From assembly GCF_000686845.1 (NCBI RefSeq), contig NZ_JMLS01000014.1, positions 62,001-126,000 of the forward strand: DNA of 64,000 nucleotides. The letters are read 5' to 3'. A program made the translations under genes and the position numbers. How positions within the stretch are numbered: the stretch's first letter is position 1; the number at the start of each line of letters is the position of its first letter. Shown here piece after piece: positions 1-7,877 of the stretch. The notes beneath the pieces were generated by a model. That model did not search any database. It was not told where the DNA came from and saw only the letters and a list, made by a program, of their open reading frames with translations. Source of the stretch: Paenibacillus sp. UNC451MF (lineage in GTDB: Bacteria; Bacillota; Bacilli; Paenibacillales; NBRC-103111).

Positions 1-107
1 ACATCTCCTTAATTATGAAGCCGTTCTTAAGCTTTAATCTATTATTAAATCTTATTATGGAACTTTCTCTTAAGAATCGCAAGCGGTTACAATTTCGAAT
101 AAATCTA

Positions 108-135
108 AATCCGCCGAAAGCAAAACCGACGGATT
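108..135 (-). terminator. Hairpin after the YhgE-like gene
   Basis: Inverted repeat AATCCGCCG / CGACGGATT (one mismatch) just past the stop of the minus-strand membrane protein gene. The following T-rich run is weak, so this is a probable rather than a certain terminator. Confidence 0.5.
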
Positions 136-148
136 GATAATAGCAAAT

Positions 149-1312
149 TTACGCCCGAGTGAGTCCCGCTTCCGCATGGACCGGGGCCGGTTGTGCCTCC
201 CTGCGCACTCCTGTAGCCAATGCACCAAGAACACCGCATACCAGCATGATGAGTGCTAAGCTTCCCGCTTCGGCCGCCGCTCCAGTACCGTTAAACAAGA
301 TGTTCATGATACCTCTTACCGCATAGGTGGCAGGCAGGTAATCACTTAACTTGATATAAAAGTCGGACAATAGCTCCCGCGGCACCATGGCTCCGGAAGA
401 AACTAGTTGAACGGATAGCATGGTAATATTGAACAGCATTCCTGCCATGCCGAACACAATCAGGAAAAGCTGGGAGAACAGCATAAAGGTGAGCAGGAAC
501 AAAGCTTGAAACAGCCACATCGATAAGAACCCACCGGCCGAAGTGCCTCCAAGCGAAAGCACCAGCGAGGTCCCAACTAAAGCTATGAAGAGGGCTGAGA
601 CCACGTTAATGGTCATTCGCGCGGAAAATTTGCTCCACTTACCGATCTTATGCCCTAGCATCATGGTTGCCTGCTGTATATTCATCCCCATAATCATAGC
701 ACCTACAAAGGAGGCTAAGACTAGCATCATCGGGATCATCTGATTAGCCATTCCACTGACTGGATTGGTATATTCAAATTGTCCCGTCACCTTCTCAGCC
801 AGCCCTTGCGCCATACCCTGCGCCTGCTGGGAAGGAACATTCGCTTGTGTCAGAACAGCCTGTGCTCCGGCAGCTACGGCCTCCTTATTCACAGTAGAGG
901 TCACTCCGTTTGCCACGCTCTGCATCATGCTCTTAATTAGAGCCGGATTAGACTCATTAATCGTATATTCGACTTGCCCTTTCTGTCCCGGTGTTTGCAG
1001 CTGCTTGGAGAAATCCGCAGGAATATGCAGCACCATTTGTACATCCCGGTGTTCAAGCTGCTGTTTGGCAGCCTCATAAGAGCTTTCATTCAAGAGCTGA
1101 AAAGGTAAATTGGCTTTTAATTGCTCGGCCACCTTCGCACCCATTCCGTTATCCTCGTTCACAATCGCAATTTTAAGGTGCTTCGTGTTATCCGTTACTC
1201 CGGCGTATCCTGTCATCCATATAATACTAAAAATAACCTGAAACATCATGGCCGTAACGATACCGACGATGGTAGCAGGCTTTTTCATATAGGCTTGTAA
1301 AGCTTCGAGCAT
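149..1312 (-). CDS. YhgE/ABC-2 permease-like membrane protein
   Basis: 387 residues. One membrane segment near residues 13-35, a soluble presumably extracytoplasmic stretch to about residue 185, then about five membrane segments to residue 365. This layout matches the YhgE/Pip and DUF3533 (SNG1-like) relatives of ABC-2 permeases, which are associated with export of lipids, peptides or drugs. The start is an ATG preceded by AGAGGAG at good spacing. No ATPase lies in the visible neighbourhood. Two tandem palindromes immediately upstream (1339-1370) suggest control by a TetR-type repressor, which is common for efflux genes, but no such gene is adjacent in this window. The substrate cannot be told. 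Confidence 0.75.
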   Translation of the reverse strand: MLEALQAYMKKPATIVGIVTAMMFQVIFSIIWMTGYAGVTDNTKHLKIAIVNEDNGMGAKVAEQLKANLPFQLLNESSYEAAKQQLEHRDVQMVLHIPADFSKQLQTPGQKGQVEYTINESNPALIKSMMQSVANGVTSTVNKEAVAAGAQAVLTQANVPSQQAQGMAQGLAEKVTGQFEYTNPVSGMANQMIPMMLVLASFVGAMIMGMNIQQATMMLGHKIGKWSKFSARMTINVVSALFIALVGTSLVLSLGGTSAGGFLSMWLFQALFLLTFMLFSQLFLIVFGMAGMLFNITMLSVQLVSSGAMVPRELLSDFYIKLSDYLPATYAVRGIMNILFNGTGAAAEAGSLALIMLVCGVLGALATGVRREAQPAPVHAEAGLTRA

Positions 1313-1338
1313 AGCATTCTCTCCTCTATGTATGGGTA

Positions 1339-1370
1339 TTAAACAATTGTTTAAATTAAACGATTGTTTA
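1339..1370. promoter_or_regulatory. Double palindromic operator
   Basis: TTAAACAATTGTTTAA (1339-1354) is a perfect 16-bp palindrome. A near copy, TTAAACGATTGTTTA (1356-1370), follows with centres 17 bp apart. They lie 27-58 bp upstream of the ATG of the membrane protein gene, so a bound repressor would cover its promoter. Tandem palindromes of this kind fit TetR-family repressors; the cognate gene is not seen here. Confidence 0.6.
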
Positions 1371-1449
1371 TAACATACTCGACAAGAACTCTTCCTGTCA
1401 ATCCTTTACCAAATATCTCCTCTACATTTACTTTTTGGCCACCCGCGAG

Positions 1450-1485
1450 AGGCTCCTTACCCCCACCCGTTAGAGTAAGGAGCCT
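1450..1485. terminator. Hairpin after the His-rich protein gene
   Basis: Perfect 11-bp inverted repeat AGGCTCCTTAC / GTAAGGAGCCT with a 14-nt loop, 50-90 bp past the stop of the minus-strand small protein gene. There is no T-run on either side, so it may be a weak or Rho-type end, or an mRNA-stabilising hairpin. Confidence 0.35.
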
Positions 1486-1537
1486 TCCCATCATGGCAGT
1501 TGGGCATGTGCTAATAAAGCACCTCGCCTCTACTGTG

Positions 1538-1849
1538 TCATCTGAAGACGCCGCGCAGGATGATTACCAGCAGAATGTACAGAACCAAAATTGTACCTAC
1601 TCCTGTCCCACACCCTTTATGGCAATGACCATGATGGTGATGATGATGCTTCTTCGGCTCGTAGATGTTGATTTCTTCATAACTGGCATGAACATTGATC
1701 GGCGCAGAGTAGCTTGGTGCAGTGTAGCTAGGAGAGACATAGCTAGGCGAAGGATAAGGCATAGGCATAGGCATAGGTGCATTCATAGGCATAGGTCCTG
1801 GCATTTGCGTCGCTGGGGAAACCATTGGCATTGGTTTAAATTTATCCAT
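1538..1849 (-). CDS. Small Pro/Met- and His-rich membrane-anchored protein
   Basis: 103 residues from an ATG with GGAGGTG eight bases upstream; an upstream in-frame ATG at 1894 lacks such a site. Residues 7-32 are Pro-Met repeats (a run of PM dipeptides) and 33-50 are Ser-Pro-Tyr repeats. Residues 68-80 form a histidine and cysteine cluster (HHHHHHGHCHKGC), which is a likely metal-binding patch. A hydrophobic C-terminal helix (82-102) resembles the tail of YjcZ-type small sporulation proteins. The low-complexity head and single C-terminal anchor suggest a spore-coat or envelope protein, but this is inference. No named family was recognised with certainty. Confidence 0.6.
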   Translation of the reverse strand: MDKFKPMPMVSPATQMPGPMPMNAPMPMPMPYPSPSYVSPSYTAPSYSAPINVHASYEEINIYEPKKHHHHHHGHCHKGCGTGVGTILVLYILLVIILRGVFR

Positions 1850-2106
1850 TAGGGACACCTCCGTAAGTTTTAAGGGCGTGTTACTATTGAACACACCAAC
1901 AGTCTATGGAGAATCACCTAGGGAGAACACGGTATTCACCTATATATGAAAAATTAGACAGGTGCCTGTATGACAACCCGTACAAATGCTGTTTCGGCCA
2001 AGCAACTTTTGGGAATGTCATGCGTCAAATGATTATATAAATTTTTCCACTATTGGGAGCGAAATCATAAACTTTACCCATCCTTCCTCAGGAAAGGAGT
2101 ACTTCT

Positions 2107-2334
2107 ATGACAAAACCGCTTCACGAAACCCAACCGAAATCCGTACGAGTCGGGCTCAAAGCCGACTATATAAACCCGCAGCTGCAAGAGCTTCAGCAAA
2201 TCCACAGCGGCGGGCCCATTAGAAATGCCGAATTAAGCTCGTTGCCACTACCTATTCGATACTTCGGCTACTTCTTCTTTACCTCGGCCACCTTGATGCT
2301 GCTCGTCGATTTACTGATCCAGTTTTTAAAATAG
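2107..2334 (+). CDS. Small single-span membrane protein, unknown function
   Basis: 75 residues. The start ATG follows AGGAAAGGAG with good spacing, which is the main support for the gene. The N-terminal half is polar; residues 50-74 are one hydrophobic helix ending a few residues before the C-terminus. A strong terminator follows at once. I do not recognise the family. It stands alone, with the His-rich gene divergent upstream and the importer convergent downstream. Confidence 0.65.
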   Translation: MTKPLHETQPKSVRVGLKADYINPQLQELQQIHSGGPIRNAELSSLPLPIRYFGYFFFTSATLMLLVDLLIQFLK

Positions 2335-2383
2335 AGTTAAGCTGCCGTGACTGTTGCAGCATATGCAGATTGATATAAACAAT

Positions 2384-2421
2384 AATAGCCTTAGCCCGAT
2401 TAGTTTCGGACTAAGGCTATT
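2384..2421. terminator. Bidirectional terminator
   Basis: AATAGCCTTAGCCCGA pairs with TCGGACTAAGGCTATT with one mismatch, flanked by T-rich DNA on both strands. It sits between the convergent small membrane protein gene and the importer permease gene and can serve both. Confidence 0.85.
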
Positions 2422-2438
2422 TTATTGCCGCAAGTGGC

Positions 2439-3320
2439 TTATCCTTTTACAGAACCGACCAGAGCACCTTTAGCGAAATACTTTTGCAAGAATGGATAGA
2501 CAAGCAGGATCGGAACGGTAGATACCATAATAACGGCCATTTTGATCGTTTGCTCCGGCGGCTTGACGAAATCGTCACCAAATCCGGATGTATCTGCACT
2601 GAAGGCACTGGCCACGATGACGATTTGGCGCAGCAGCACTTGAATCGGCCATTTGGTGCCGTCATTCAAATATAGAATCGCGTTGAAATAGGTGTTCCAA
2701 TAGTTTACAGCATAGAACAAGGAAATCGTTGCAATTGCCGGCATGGACAATGGAATAACAATTCTGAACAAAATACCGAAGTCGTTGCAGCCGTCAATCT
2801 TGGCGGACTCTTCTATCCCATCCGGAAGATTCATAAAGAAGCTTCGCATAATGATCAAGTTAAAGGCATTGACTGCAGTGGGAAGAATCAGCGACCAGTA
2901 GGAATCAACCAGGCCTAGCTCCTTCACCACGAGGAACGTTGGAATCAAACCACCGTTGAACAGCATGGTGAATACCACCAGGAACATTAACACTCTGCGG
3001 CCATCCAAATCTCTGCGTGTCAATCCGTACGCCATGAGGCAAGTAAGAACCATACTGACCAACGTACCGACTAGAGTAACCCCGATAGAAACACCTAGTG
3101 CTTTATAGATGGCGTTAGTAGACAAAATATATTGATAGGCTTTCACTGTAAATTCCGTAGGAATCAAAACGAACGGTTTTCTAGCCATCTCCTCTTCCGT
3201 CGTGAAGGACGCCATAACAACGTGCAAAAACGGGAGGAAGGTGATCAGCGCAATAATGGTCAGCAGAACGATATTACCGATATCAAACATTCTGCCGCCA
3301 AACGTTTTATCTTGTACCAT
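2439..3320 (-). CDS. Carbohydrate ABC importer permease (LplC type)
   Basis: 293 residues with six predicted membrane helices. The EAA loop that docks the ATPase is visible near residue 180 (EESAKIDGCNDFGILFRI). This is the MalG-like half of a CUT1-type importer of the LplA/LplB/LplC kind common in Paenibacillus. Start ATG with GGAGAG upstream. It is the last gene of an operon with the partner permease (29-bp gap) and the binding lipoprotein. No ATPase gene is present, so a shared MsmX-type ATPase elsewhere is the expected partner. The substrate is probably an oligosaccharide or sugar derivative; the sequence does not say which. Confidence 0.9.
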   Translation of the reverse strand: MVQDKTFGGRMFDIGNIVLLTIIALITFLPFLHVVMASFTTEEEMARKPFVLIPTEFTVKAYQYILSTNAIYKALGVSIGVTLVGTLVSMVLTCLMAYGLTRRDLDGRRVLMFLVVFTMLFNGGLIPTFLVVKELGLVDSYWSLILPTAVNAFNLIIMRSFFMNLPDGIEESAKIDGCNDFGILFRIVIPLSMPAIATISLFYAVNYWNTYFNAILYLNDGTKWPIQVLLRQIVIVASAFSADTSGFGDDFVKPPEQTIKMAVIMVSTVPILLVYPFLQKYFAKGALVGSVKG

Positions 3321-3349
3321 GAAGATGCTCTCCTTTTCTTCGTGCTGAA

Positions 3350-4303
3350 TTAATAGATGCCTTCCTCGCCGATTTTTTTAGCCAATTTATTAGACAAAAC
3401 AACCAGGATCAAGCCTACAAACGATTTGAAAAAGCCAACTGCCGTACTGAAGCTGAATTGTCCCTGTTTAAGACCTACGGTGTACACATACGTGTCTAAT
3501 ATTTCCGCTACAGGACGGTTCATGGAATTGAGCAGTAAGTATACATGTTCGAAACTGAGATCGAGAACGTTGCCTATTCTAAGAATTAACAGAACAATAA
3601 TTACACTCCGAATCGATGGAAGCGTAATATGCCAAATTTGCTTGAATCGGCCAGCCCCGTCCATTCTTGCTGCCTCATAAAGCTGCGGATCAATGGAAGC
3701 AATAGCAGCCAGATAGACAATCGTTCCCCAGCCCGCTTCTCTCCAGATAACCTGGGCAATGTACATTGGGTGGAACCATGCGGAATCCAACAGGAAGTTG
3801 ATCTTAGGAAGCCCGAAGAAAACAAGCAATTCATTAATAATCCCGCCGTCCATCGTTAACATAACGTAGGTAATGGAGACGATAATAACCCAGGATAAAA
3901 AGTGCGGAATGTACACAATCGTTTGGACAAACCGTTTGAAAAACTGGCTAGCCACTTCGTTCAACATAACTGCCAAAATGATAGGTACAGGGAAATAAAA
4001 GACAATGTTATATAAAAACAGGACTAATGTATTTTTGAAAATATTCCAAAACTCACCGTCGGTAAACAGCTTCTCAAAATGCTTTAACCCCACCCATTCG
4101 CTTCCCAGAATCCCTTTGTATGGCATGTAATCCTGGAAAGAAATGATTAATCCGTACATGGGCAAATATTTGAAAATAACGAAAAAGATCAAGCCTGGAA
4201 TAATCATGAAATACATATAACGGTTCCGGACAATCCTCTTCATTAGATCGCTATTAGATTTGGGAGCCTCCATCACTTTAGGCCGAGCGACAGTATTGCT
4301 CAT
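3350..4303 (-). CDS. Carbohydrate ABC importer permease (LplB type)
   Basis: 317 residues with six predicted helices after a cytoplasmic N-terminal tail of about 30 residues. The EAA motif is clear (YEAARMDGAGRFKQIWHITL, about residues 205-225). It is the MalF-like partner of the next gene in the operon. Start ATG with GGAAG upstream. It is separated from the lipoprotein gene by 109 bp that hold a hairpin (4369-4391), which probably sets a higher level of the lipoprotein than of the permeases. Confidence 0.9.
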   Translation of the reverse strand: MSNTVARPKVMEAPKSNSDLMKRIVRNRYMYFMIIPGLIFFVIFKYLPMYGLIISFQDYMPYKGILGSEWVGLKHFEKLFTDGEFWNIFKNTLVLFLYNIVFYFPVPIILAVMLNEVASQFFKRFVQTIVYIPHFLSWVIIVSITYVMLTMDGGIINELLVFFGLPKINFLLDSAWFHPMYIAQVIWREAGWGTIVYLAAIASIDPQLYEAARMDGAGRFKQIWHITLPSIRSVIIVLLILRIGNVLDLSFEHVYLLLNSMNRPVAEILDTYVYTVGLKQGQFSFSTAVGFFKSFVGLILVVLSNKLAKKIGEEGIY

Positions 4304-4368
4304 AGTGAATAACTTCCTTTCTTTCCGTAAGATCAGCGGAACCCTGGGTTGCTGTAATGAGGGAGAGA

Positions 4369-4391
4369 GGCTCCTGAATACTCAGGAAGCC
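4369..4391 (-). other. Intercistronic mRNA hairpin
   Basis: GGCTCCTGA / TCAGGAAGCC forms a compact hairpin with a short loop and a one-base bulge between the lipoprotein stop and the first permease start. There is no T-run, so it is more likely a 3'-end stabiliser or processing site for the lipoprotein mRNA than a full terminator. Confidence 0.5.
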
Positions 4392-4412
4392 CAACTCCGG
4401 TTAAACTACCAT

Positions 4413-5948
4413 TTATTTACCGCCGCTTGCTTTGTAGGATGCATTGTATTCTTCAATGATCTTGGCACCGCCGTCATCCTGCCATTTTTTGATAGCAGCT
4501 TGGAAACCGGCTTCGTCAATGTTGCCGAGCATGAATTTGTAGGTAGCGTCTTTGATCGTGTCTTGTAATCTTGCGCCTTTTTCGTTATACGTTTTGGAAT
4601 CCAAAGGTACAGTTGGATCCTGCAGAGCAAATTTAACAGCATCATTGGATAGGTTTACAGCTTTCTCTTGTGCTTTCAGCGTGTACAGAGAAGGAAGAAT
4701 GTTAGTTGTATCAGCCAAGGCAACGGTCAGGTAAGGCTTTTGCTCTTTTTCTTTCAGCTTCTCGTCTTCACCCGGCTGTACTTTGCCATCTTTCAGCGTA
4801 TAGTGGCTGCCTTCAACACCATATTTCAACAGGTTCGCCACATCAGGATTATAGAACTTGTCGAAGAACGCCAGGATTTGCTTCAGTTCCTTCTCCGTTT
4901 TTACAGCGGATTTAGGGAATACAACCAAGGTTCCATAGCCTGGAATACCCCAAGTAGTAGGTTTGGCATTGCTAGGGCTTGTAATTTGGTTCAATACATC
5001 GTATTGAGCGTCCTTATTGTTTTTGGAAGTTTTGTCTTGGATCGTCAATACGTCCTGCATGGAACCGACGTACATTCCTGCTTTGCTGGTGTACATCATA
5101 TTTTGTTGGTCTGTTTTACTTGTAACAGGGAAGTCTTGGTTGATTAAGCCTTCATCACGCAGCTTCTTGATGAACTTCATAGTGTCCATGTAGCCTTTAG
5201 TAGTGAAGTCAGGAACCAATTTACCGTCTACAACGCCCCAACCGTTCGGTGTTCCGAAATAAGAGGACAAAGTTTTGAACGAGCCGTAGATGAGATCGTT
5301 ACGGTCTGCAATGCCCAATGTTTTGCCGCCGCCTGCCAAGTCAGCTTCTTTGAATTTTTTCAGCATATTATAGATGTCATCCGTTGTTTTCGGTTCTGCC
5401 AGACCGAGCTTATCCGCCCAGTCTTTACGGTAAATGATACCTTGGCGAGCAATCGGTCTTTCTTGATATAAGGAGTAGATTTTGCCCTCAACCGCCGTAT
5501 TTTTCAAAACGTCCGGATTCAGCTTGCTAAGATTCGGATAGTCTTTCAAATAAGGACCGATTTCCCAGAACTGGCCGTTCTTGATCGCATCGCGAAGCAG
5601 AACAAAGGAAGATTGGTTTTTCAGGTAAGCTGCTTGCGGCAGGGAACCGGTTGCAAAAGCGGCCTGGAATTTCTCATCATATGAACCATCAGGAACCCAT
5701 TGGAATTCGATTTGGCTGTTTGTTTTTTCTTCCAATATTTTCTCTAGTCTGTCGGAAGGCACCTCAGGTGTAGACAAGTTCGCCATGATCGTAATTTTAA
5801 GTGGTCCGTCATTTTTCGCGGCACCAGTGTCAGCTGCTTGCTTCGTGTCTGTTTTGGTATCACCGCATCCTGCCAAGATGGTAGTTAGTGCAAGTACAGT
5901 GGCGCAGACCATGCTGGTTCTTTTCGCATACTTCGGATTCATCTTCAA
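4413..5948 (-). CDS. Sugar-binding lipoprotein (LplA-type extracellular solute-binding protein)
   Basis: 511 residues. Lipoprotein signal peptide with lipobox LAGC and the modified Cys at about residue 28, then a Gly/Asp/Thr-rich linker. The rest is a large two-lobed solute-binding protein of the LplA/YtcQ type typical of Paenibacillus. The most upstream start is TTG at 5948, ten bases after GGAGG; an ATG two codons in (5942) is farther from that site. It would be tethered outside the membrane and feed ligand to the two permeases downstream. It is clearly paralogous to the lipoprotein at 6226-7755, sharing FWEIGPYL, RPxxRQGxIxRKDW and FKTLSSYFGTPN at matching positions. The ligand is unknown. 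Confidence 0.9.
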   Translation of the reverse strand: MKMNPKYAKRTSMVCATVLALTTILAGCGDTKTDTKQAADTGAAKNDGPLKITIMANLSTPEVPSDRLEKILEEKTNSQIEFQWVPDGSYDEKFQAAFATGSLPQAAYLKNQSSFVLLRDAIKNGQFWEIGPYLKDYPNLSKLNPDVLKNTAVEGKIYSLYQERPIARQGIIYRKDWADKLGLAEPKTTDDIYNMLKKFKEADLAGGGKTLGIADRNDLIYGSFKTLSSYFGTPNGWGVVDGKLVPDFTTKGYMDTMKFIKKLRDEGLINQDFPVTSKTDQQNMMYTSKAGMYVGSMQDVLTIQDKTSKNNKDAQYDVLNQITSPSNAKPTTWGIPGYGTLVVFPKSAVKTEKELKQILAFFDKFYNPDVANLLKYGVEGSHYTLKDGKVQPGEDEKLKEKEQKPYLTVALADTTNILPSLYTLKAQEKAVNLSNDAVKFALQDPTVPLDSKTYNEKGARLQDTIKDATYKFMLGNIDEAGFQAAIKKWQDDGGAKIIEEYNASYKASGGK

Positions 5949-6196
5949 AATGTTTCGACCTCCGTTTGTTTTTGTATGTTTTCGTTGCTGAGCTAATCAT
6001 ATACCGATAACCTTCATTACAACTACAATCATTGAATCACACACAGCGCGAAAACCCAGTCATATCAAGGCTTTGGGGCATCGTATTCTAACAGGTTAAA
6101 ATCTGCACATCCCATAATATTGCTGTAAATGGAGCATATCAGATGTAATTCAAGGCCACGATTTCAAGCCCAACCAACGGAATAGACAACAAAAAA

Positions 6197-6215
6197 CCGT
6201 CATCCCGGATGACGG
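6197..6215 (-). terminator. Terminator of the second lipoprotein gene
   Basis: CCGTCAT / ATGACGG stem, followed in the minus direction by a run of six T. It lies 11 bp past the stop of the lipoprotein gene, so that gene is a separate unit from the importer operon. The remaining 5949-6190 holds the importer promoter; I see no operator there. Confidence 0.85.
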
Positions 6216-6225
6216 CTTCTATGAT

Positions 6226-7755
6226 CTATGGGTTATTCTTTTTCTGATAGGCTTCGTTATATTCGTTCATGATATCCGCTCCGCCGCGGCTCTCCCATGT
6301 TCGAATCTCGCTCTGAAACGCTGGCAAATCGATTTTACCAAGAATATAATTGAACGTTGCATCATTCACTATATCCGTTAAATTTGCCCCCATGAGATCA
6401 TAGGTCTGTGACGATAATCCTTCCGTGAGATCATGAATCAAAATCTGATCATTGTCTTTCGATAACTGGTTGGCTTTGATGACCATTGGATCCTCATCTT
6501 CCTTTAGCGTCATCATATTGGGATTATTCATCCCCCCAACGATGAGGGAAGTTAAAGGAAGCACATCCGTGTCACGGAGTTGATTCATCGCCGCTGTTAC
6601 GAGAACCTTGCCTTGGTTAAGCTCATAATGCTTGCCCTCAATTCCGTACTGCAGCAAGTTACTAACCTCTGGTCCCATGCTGCGATCGAAAAATGATAGA
6701 ATATTTCGCAGCTCTTCCTCATTTTTAATCGCTTTCTTCGAGAACAGGAACACTCCGCTGAACCCGGGATTAGACCATACTCCTACCCCTTTGGGTCCTT
6801 GTATCCGGTTGATTAAAGTCAAATCCGCTTTAGGATCAAATTTCCTCAGCTCATTTAGAAGTCTAGGCGCATCAGCCATGCTGCCTATATAACCTCCCGC
6901 TTTCCCATTGATCAGCATATATCTCTGAATCTGTTTGCTAGTAACGGCAAAATCTTTATTCATAATATTTTCATTTACGAGTCTTCTCATGAAATCCATA
7001 GTGTCCAAATAGGAGCGGGTCTTAAATTCAGGAACTAGCGCTCCATCTTGAATTCCCCAGTTGTTTGGCGTTCCGAAGTAGGAACTTAATGTTTTGAAGG
7101 CTCCGTAAGTAAGATCACCACGATCTGCAATTCCTAGCGTATCTTGTATACCGTTCCCATCTGGATCATTATAGGTAAACTGCTTCAAAACCTGGTACAG
7201 CTCTTCGGTTGTCGTCGGTTCCTTCAAATGCAGCTTGTCCAGCCAGTCCTTCCGCAAAATGACACCTTGACGTGAGGCAGGTCTTTCCGTATATAGAGCG
7301 TAAGTTTTACCTTGAACACTCGATTCGTTCAGTATGCTTTTATTCAATGTCTTCAAATTCGGATAAAAGTTCAAATAAGGACCGATTTCCCAGAACATTC
7401 CGGAACGAATGGCATTTTTGACGTAAACATAATCCGATTGGTTGACATAGGTAACCTGCTTCAAAGAATTTGTTTGCAGTGCATTGATCATTTTTTCCTT
7501 ATAGTTATCGTTAGGTATCCAATCCATCTCGAGCTTGGCCTGCGCAGCTTGCTCTACCGTACGAAGCATCTCCTGAGGAGGAGCCTGATTCTGGTGCAAT
7601 GGAACCATAATGCCGATAGGTCTGGAGCTTACGCCCTGGTTATTTTGCTGTTGGTTCTGCTGCTCACAGCCAATGGTTAGGAATGCAGCCATGAACAGGA
7701 TGAAAGCGATTACCAATATCCTTTTTCTAGCGAGCCTATGAAGACGTTCTATCAT
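6226..7755 (-). CDS. Second sugar-binding lipoprotein, paralogue beside the AraC sensor
   Basis: 509 residues from an ATG four bases after GGGAGGA; upstream in-frame ATGs at 7818 and 7776 lack this site. Signal peptide with lipobox TIGC, then a Gln/Asn-rich linker. The body aligns along most of its length with the lipoprotein at 4413-5948, so the two arose by duplication. It has its own terminator and no permease of its own. It is transcribed divergently from a membrane AraC regulator with only about 120 bp between starts. I infer it may deliver ligand to the shared permeases or act as a co-sensor for the regulator; neither is shown by sequence alone. Confidence 0.85.
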   Translation of the reverse strand: MIERLHRLARKRILVIAFILFMAAFLTIGCEQQNQQQNNQGVSSRPIGIMVPLHQNQAPPQEMLRTVEQAAQAKLEMDWIPNDNYKEKMINALQTNSLKQVTYVNQSDYVYVKNAIRSGMFWEIGPYLNFYPNLKTLNKSILNESSVQGKTYALYTERPASRQGVILRKDWLDKLHLKEPTTTEELYQVLKQFTYNDPDGNGIQDTLGIADRGDLTYGAFKTLSSYFGTPNNWGIQDGALVPEFKTRSYLDTMDFMRRLVNENIMNKDFAVTSKQIQRYMLINGKAGGYIGSMADAPRLLNELRKFDPKADLTLINRIQGPKGVGVWSNPGFSGVFLFSKKAIKNEEELRNILSFFDRSMGPEVSNLLQYGIEGKHYELNQGKVLVTAAMNQLRDTDVLPLTSLIVGGMNNPNMMTLKEDEDPMVIKANQLSKDNDQILIHDLTEGLSSQTYDLMGANLTDIVNDATFNYILGKIDLPAFQSEIRTWESRGGADIMNEYNEAYQKKNNP

Positions 7756-7877
7756 GCGATCCTCCCAGGATTTCATCTTGGTTTCATTATACACGAATGC
7801 CCTTTTGTATGAAATCATTGCTCCAATTGAGTTCCATTGGTAATATAGAATCGATGTCGAAACCAGGAGGATACAGG
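7756..7877. promoter_or_regulatory. Divergent promoter region of lipoprotein and AraC genes
   Basis: A perfect minus-strand -10 box TATAAT is at 7786-7791, serving the lipoprotein gene. On the plus strand TTGCTC (7820) and TAATAT are spaced 17 bp apart and could serve the regulator. The short shared region makes joint control by the AraC protein plausible. I could not define its binding repeats. Confidence 0.5.

Noticed and set aside
77-91. cre-like sequence TCGCAAGCGGTTACA
   Set aside because: It is downstream of the only nearby gene in the window; it could serve a gene to the left, but this cannot be judged here.
1364-1852. 162-codon plus-strand frame over the His-rich protein gene
   Set aside because: Arg/His-rich product is the complement of the Pro/Met and Tyr/Ser repeats; no ribosome site.
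4668-5147. 159-codon plus-strand frame inside the sugar lipoprotein gene
   Set aside because: Shadow of the opposite-strand gene, with unusual composition and no start site.
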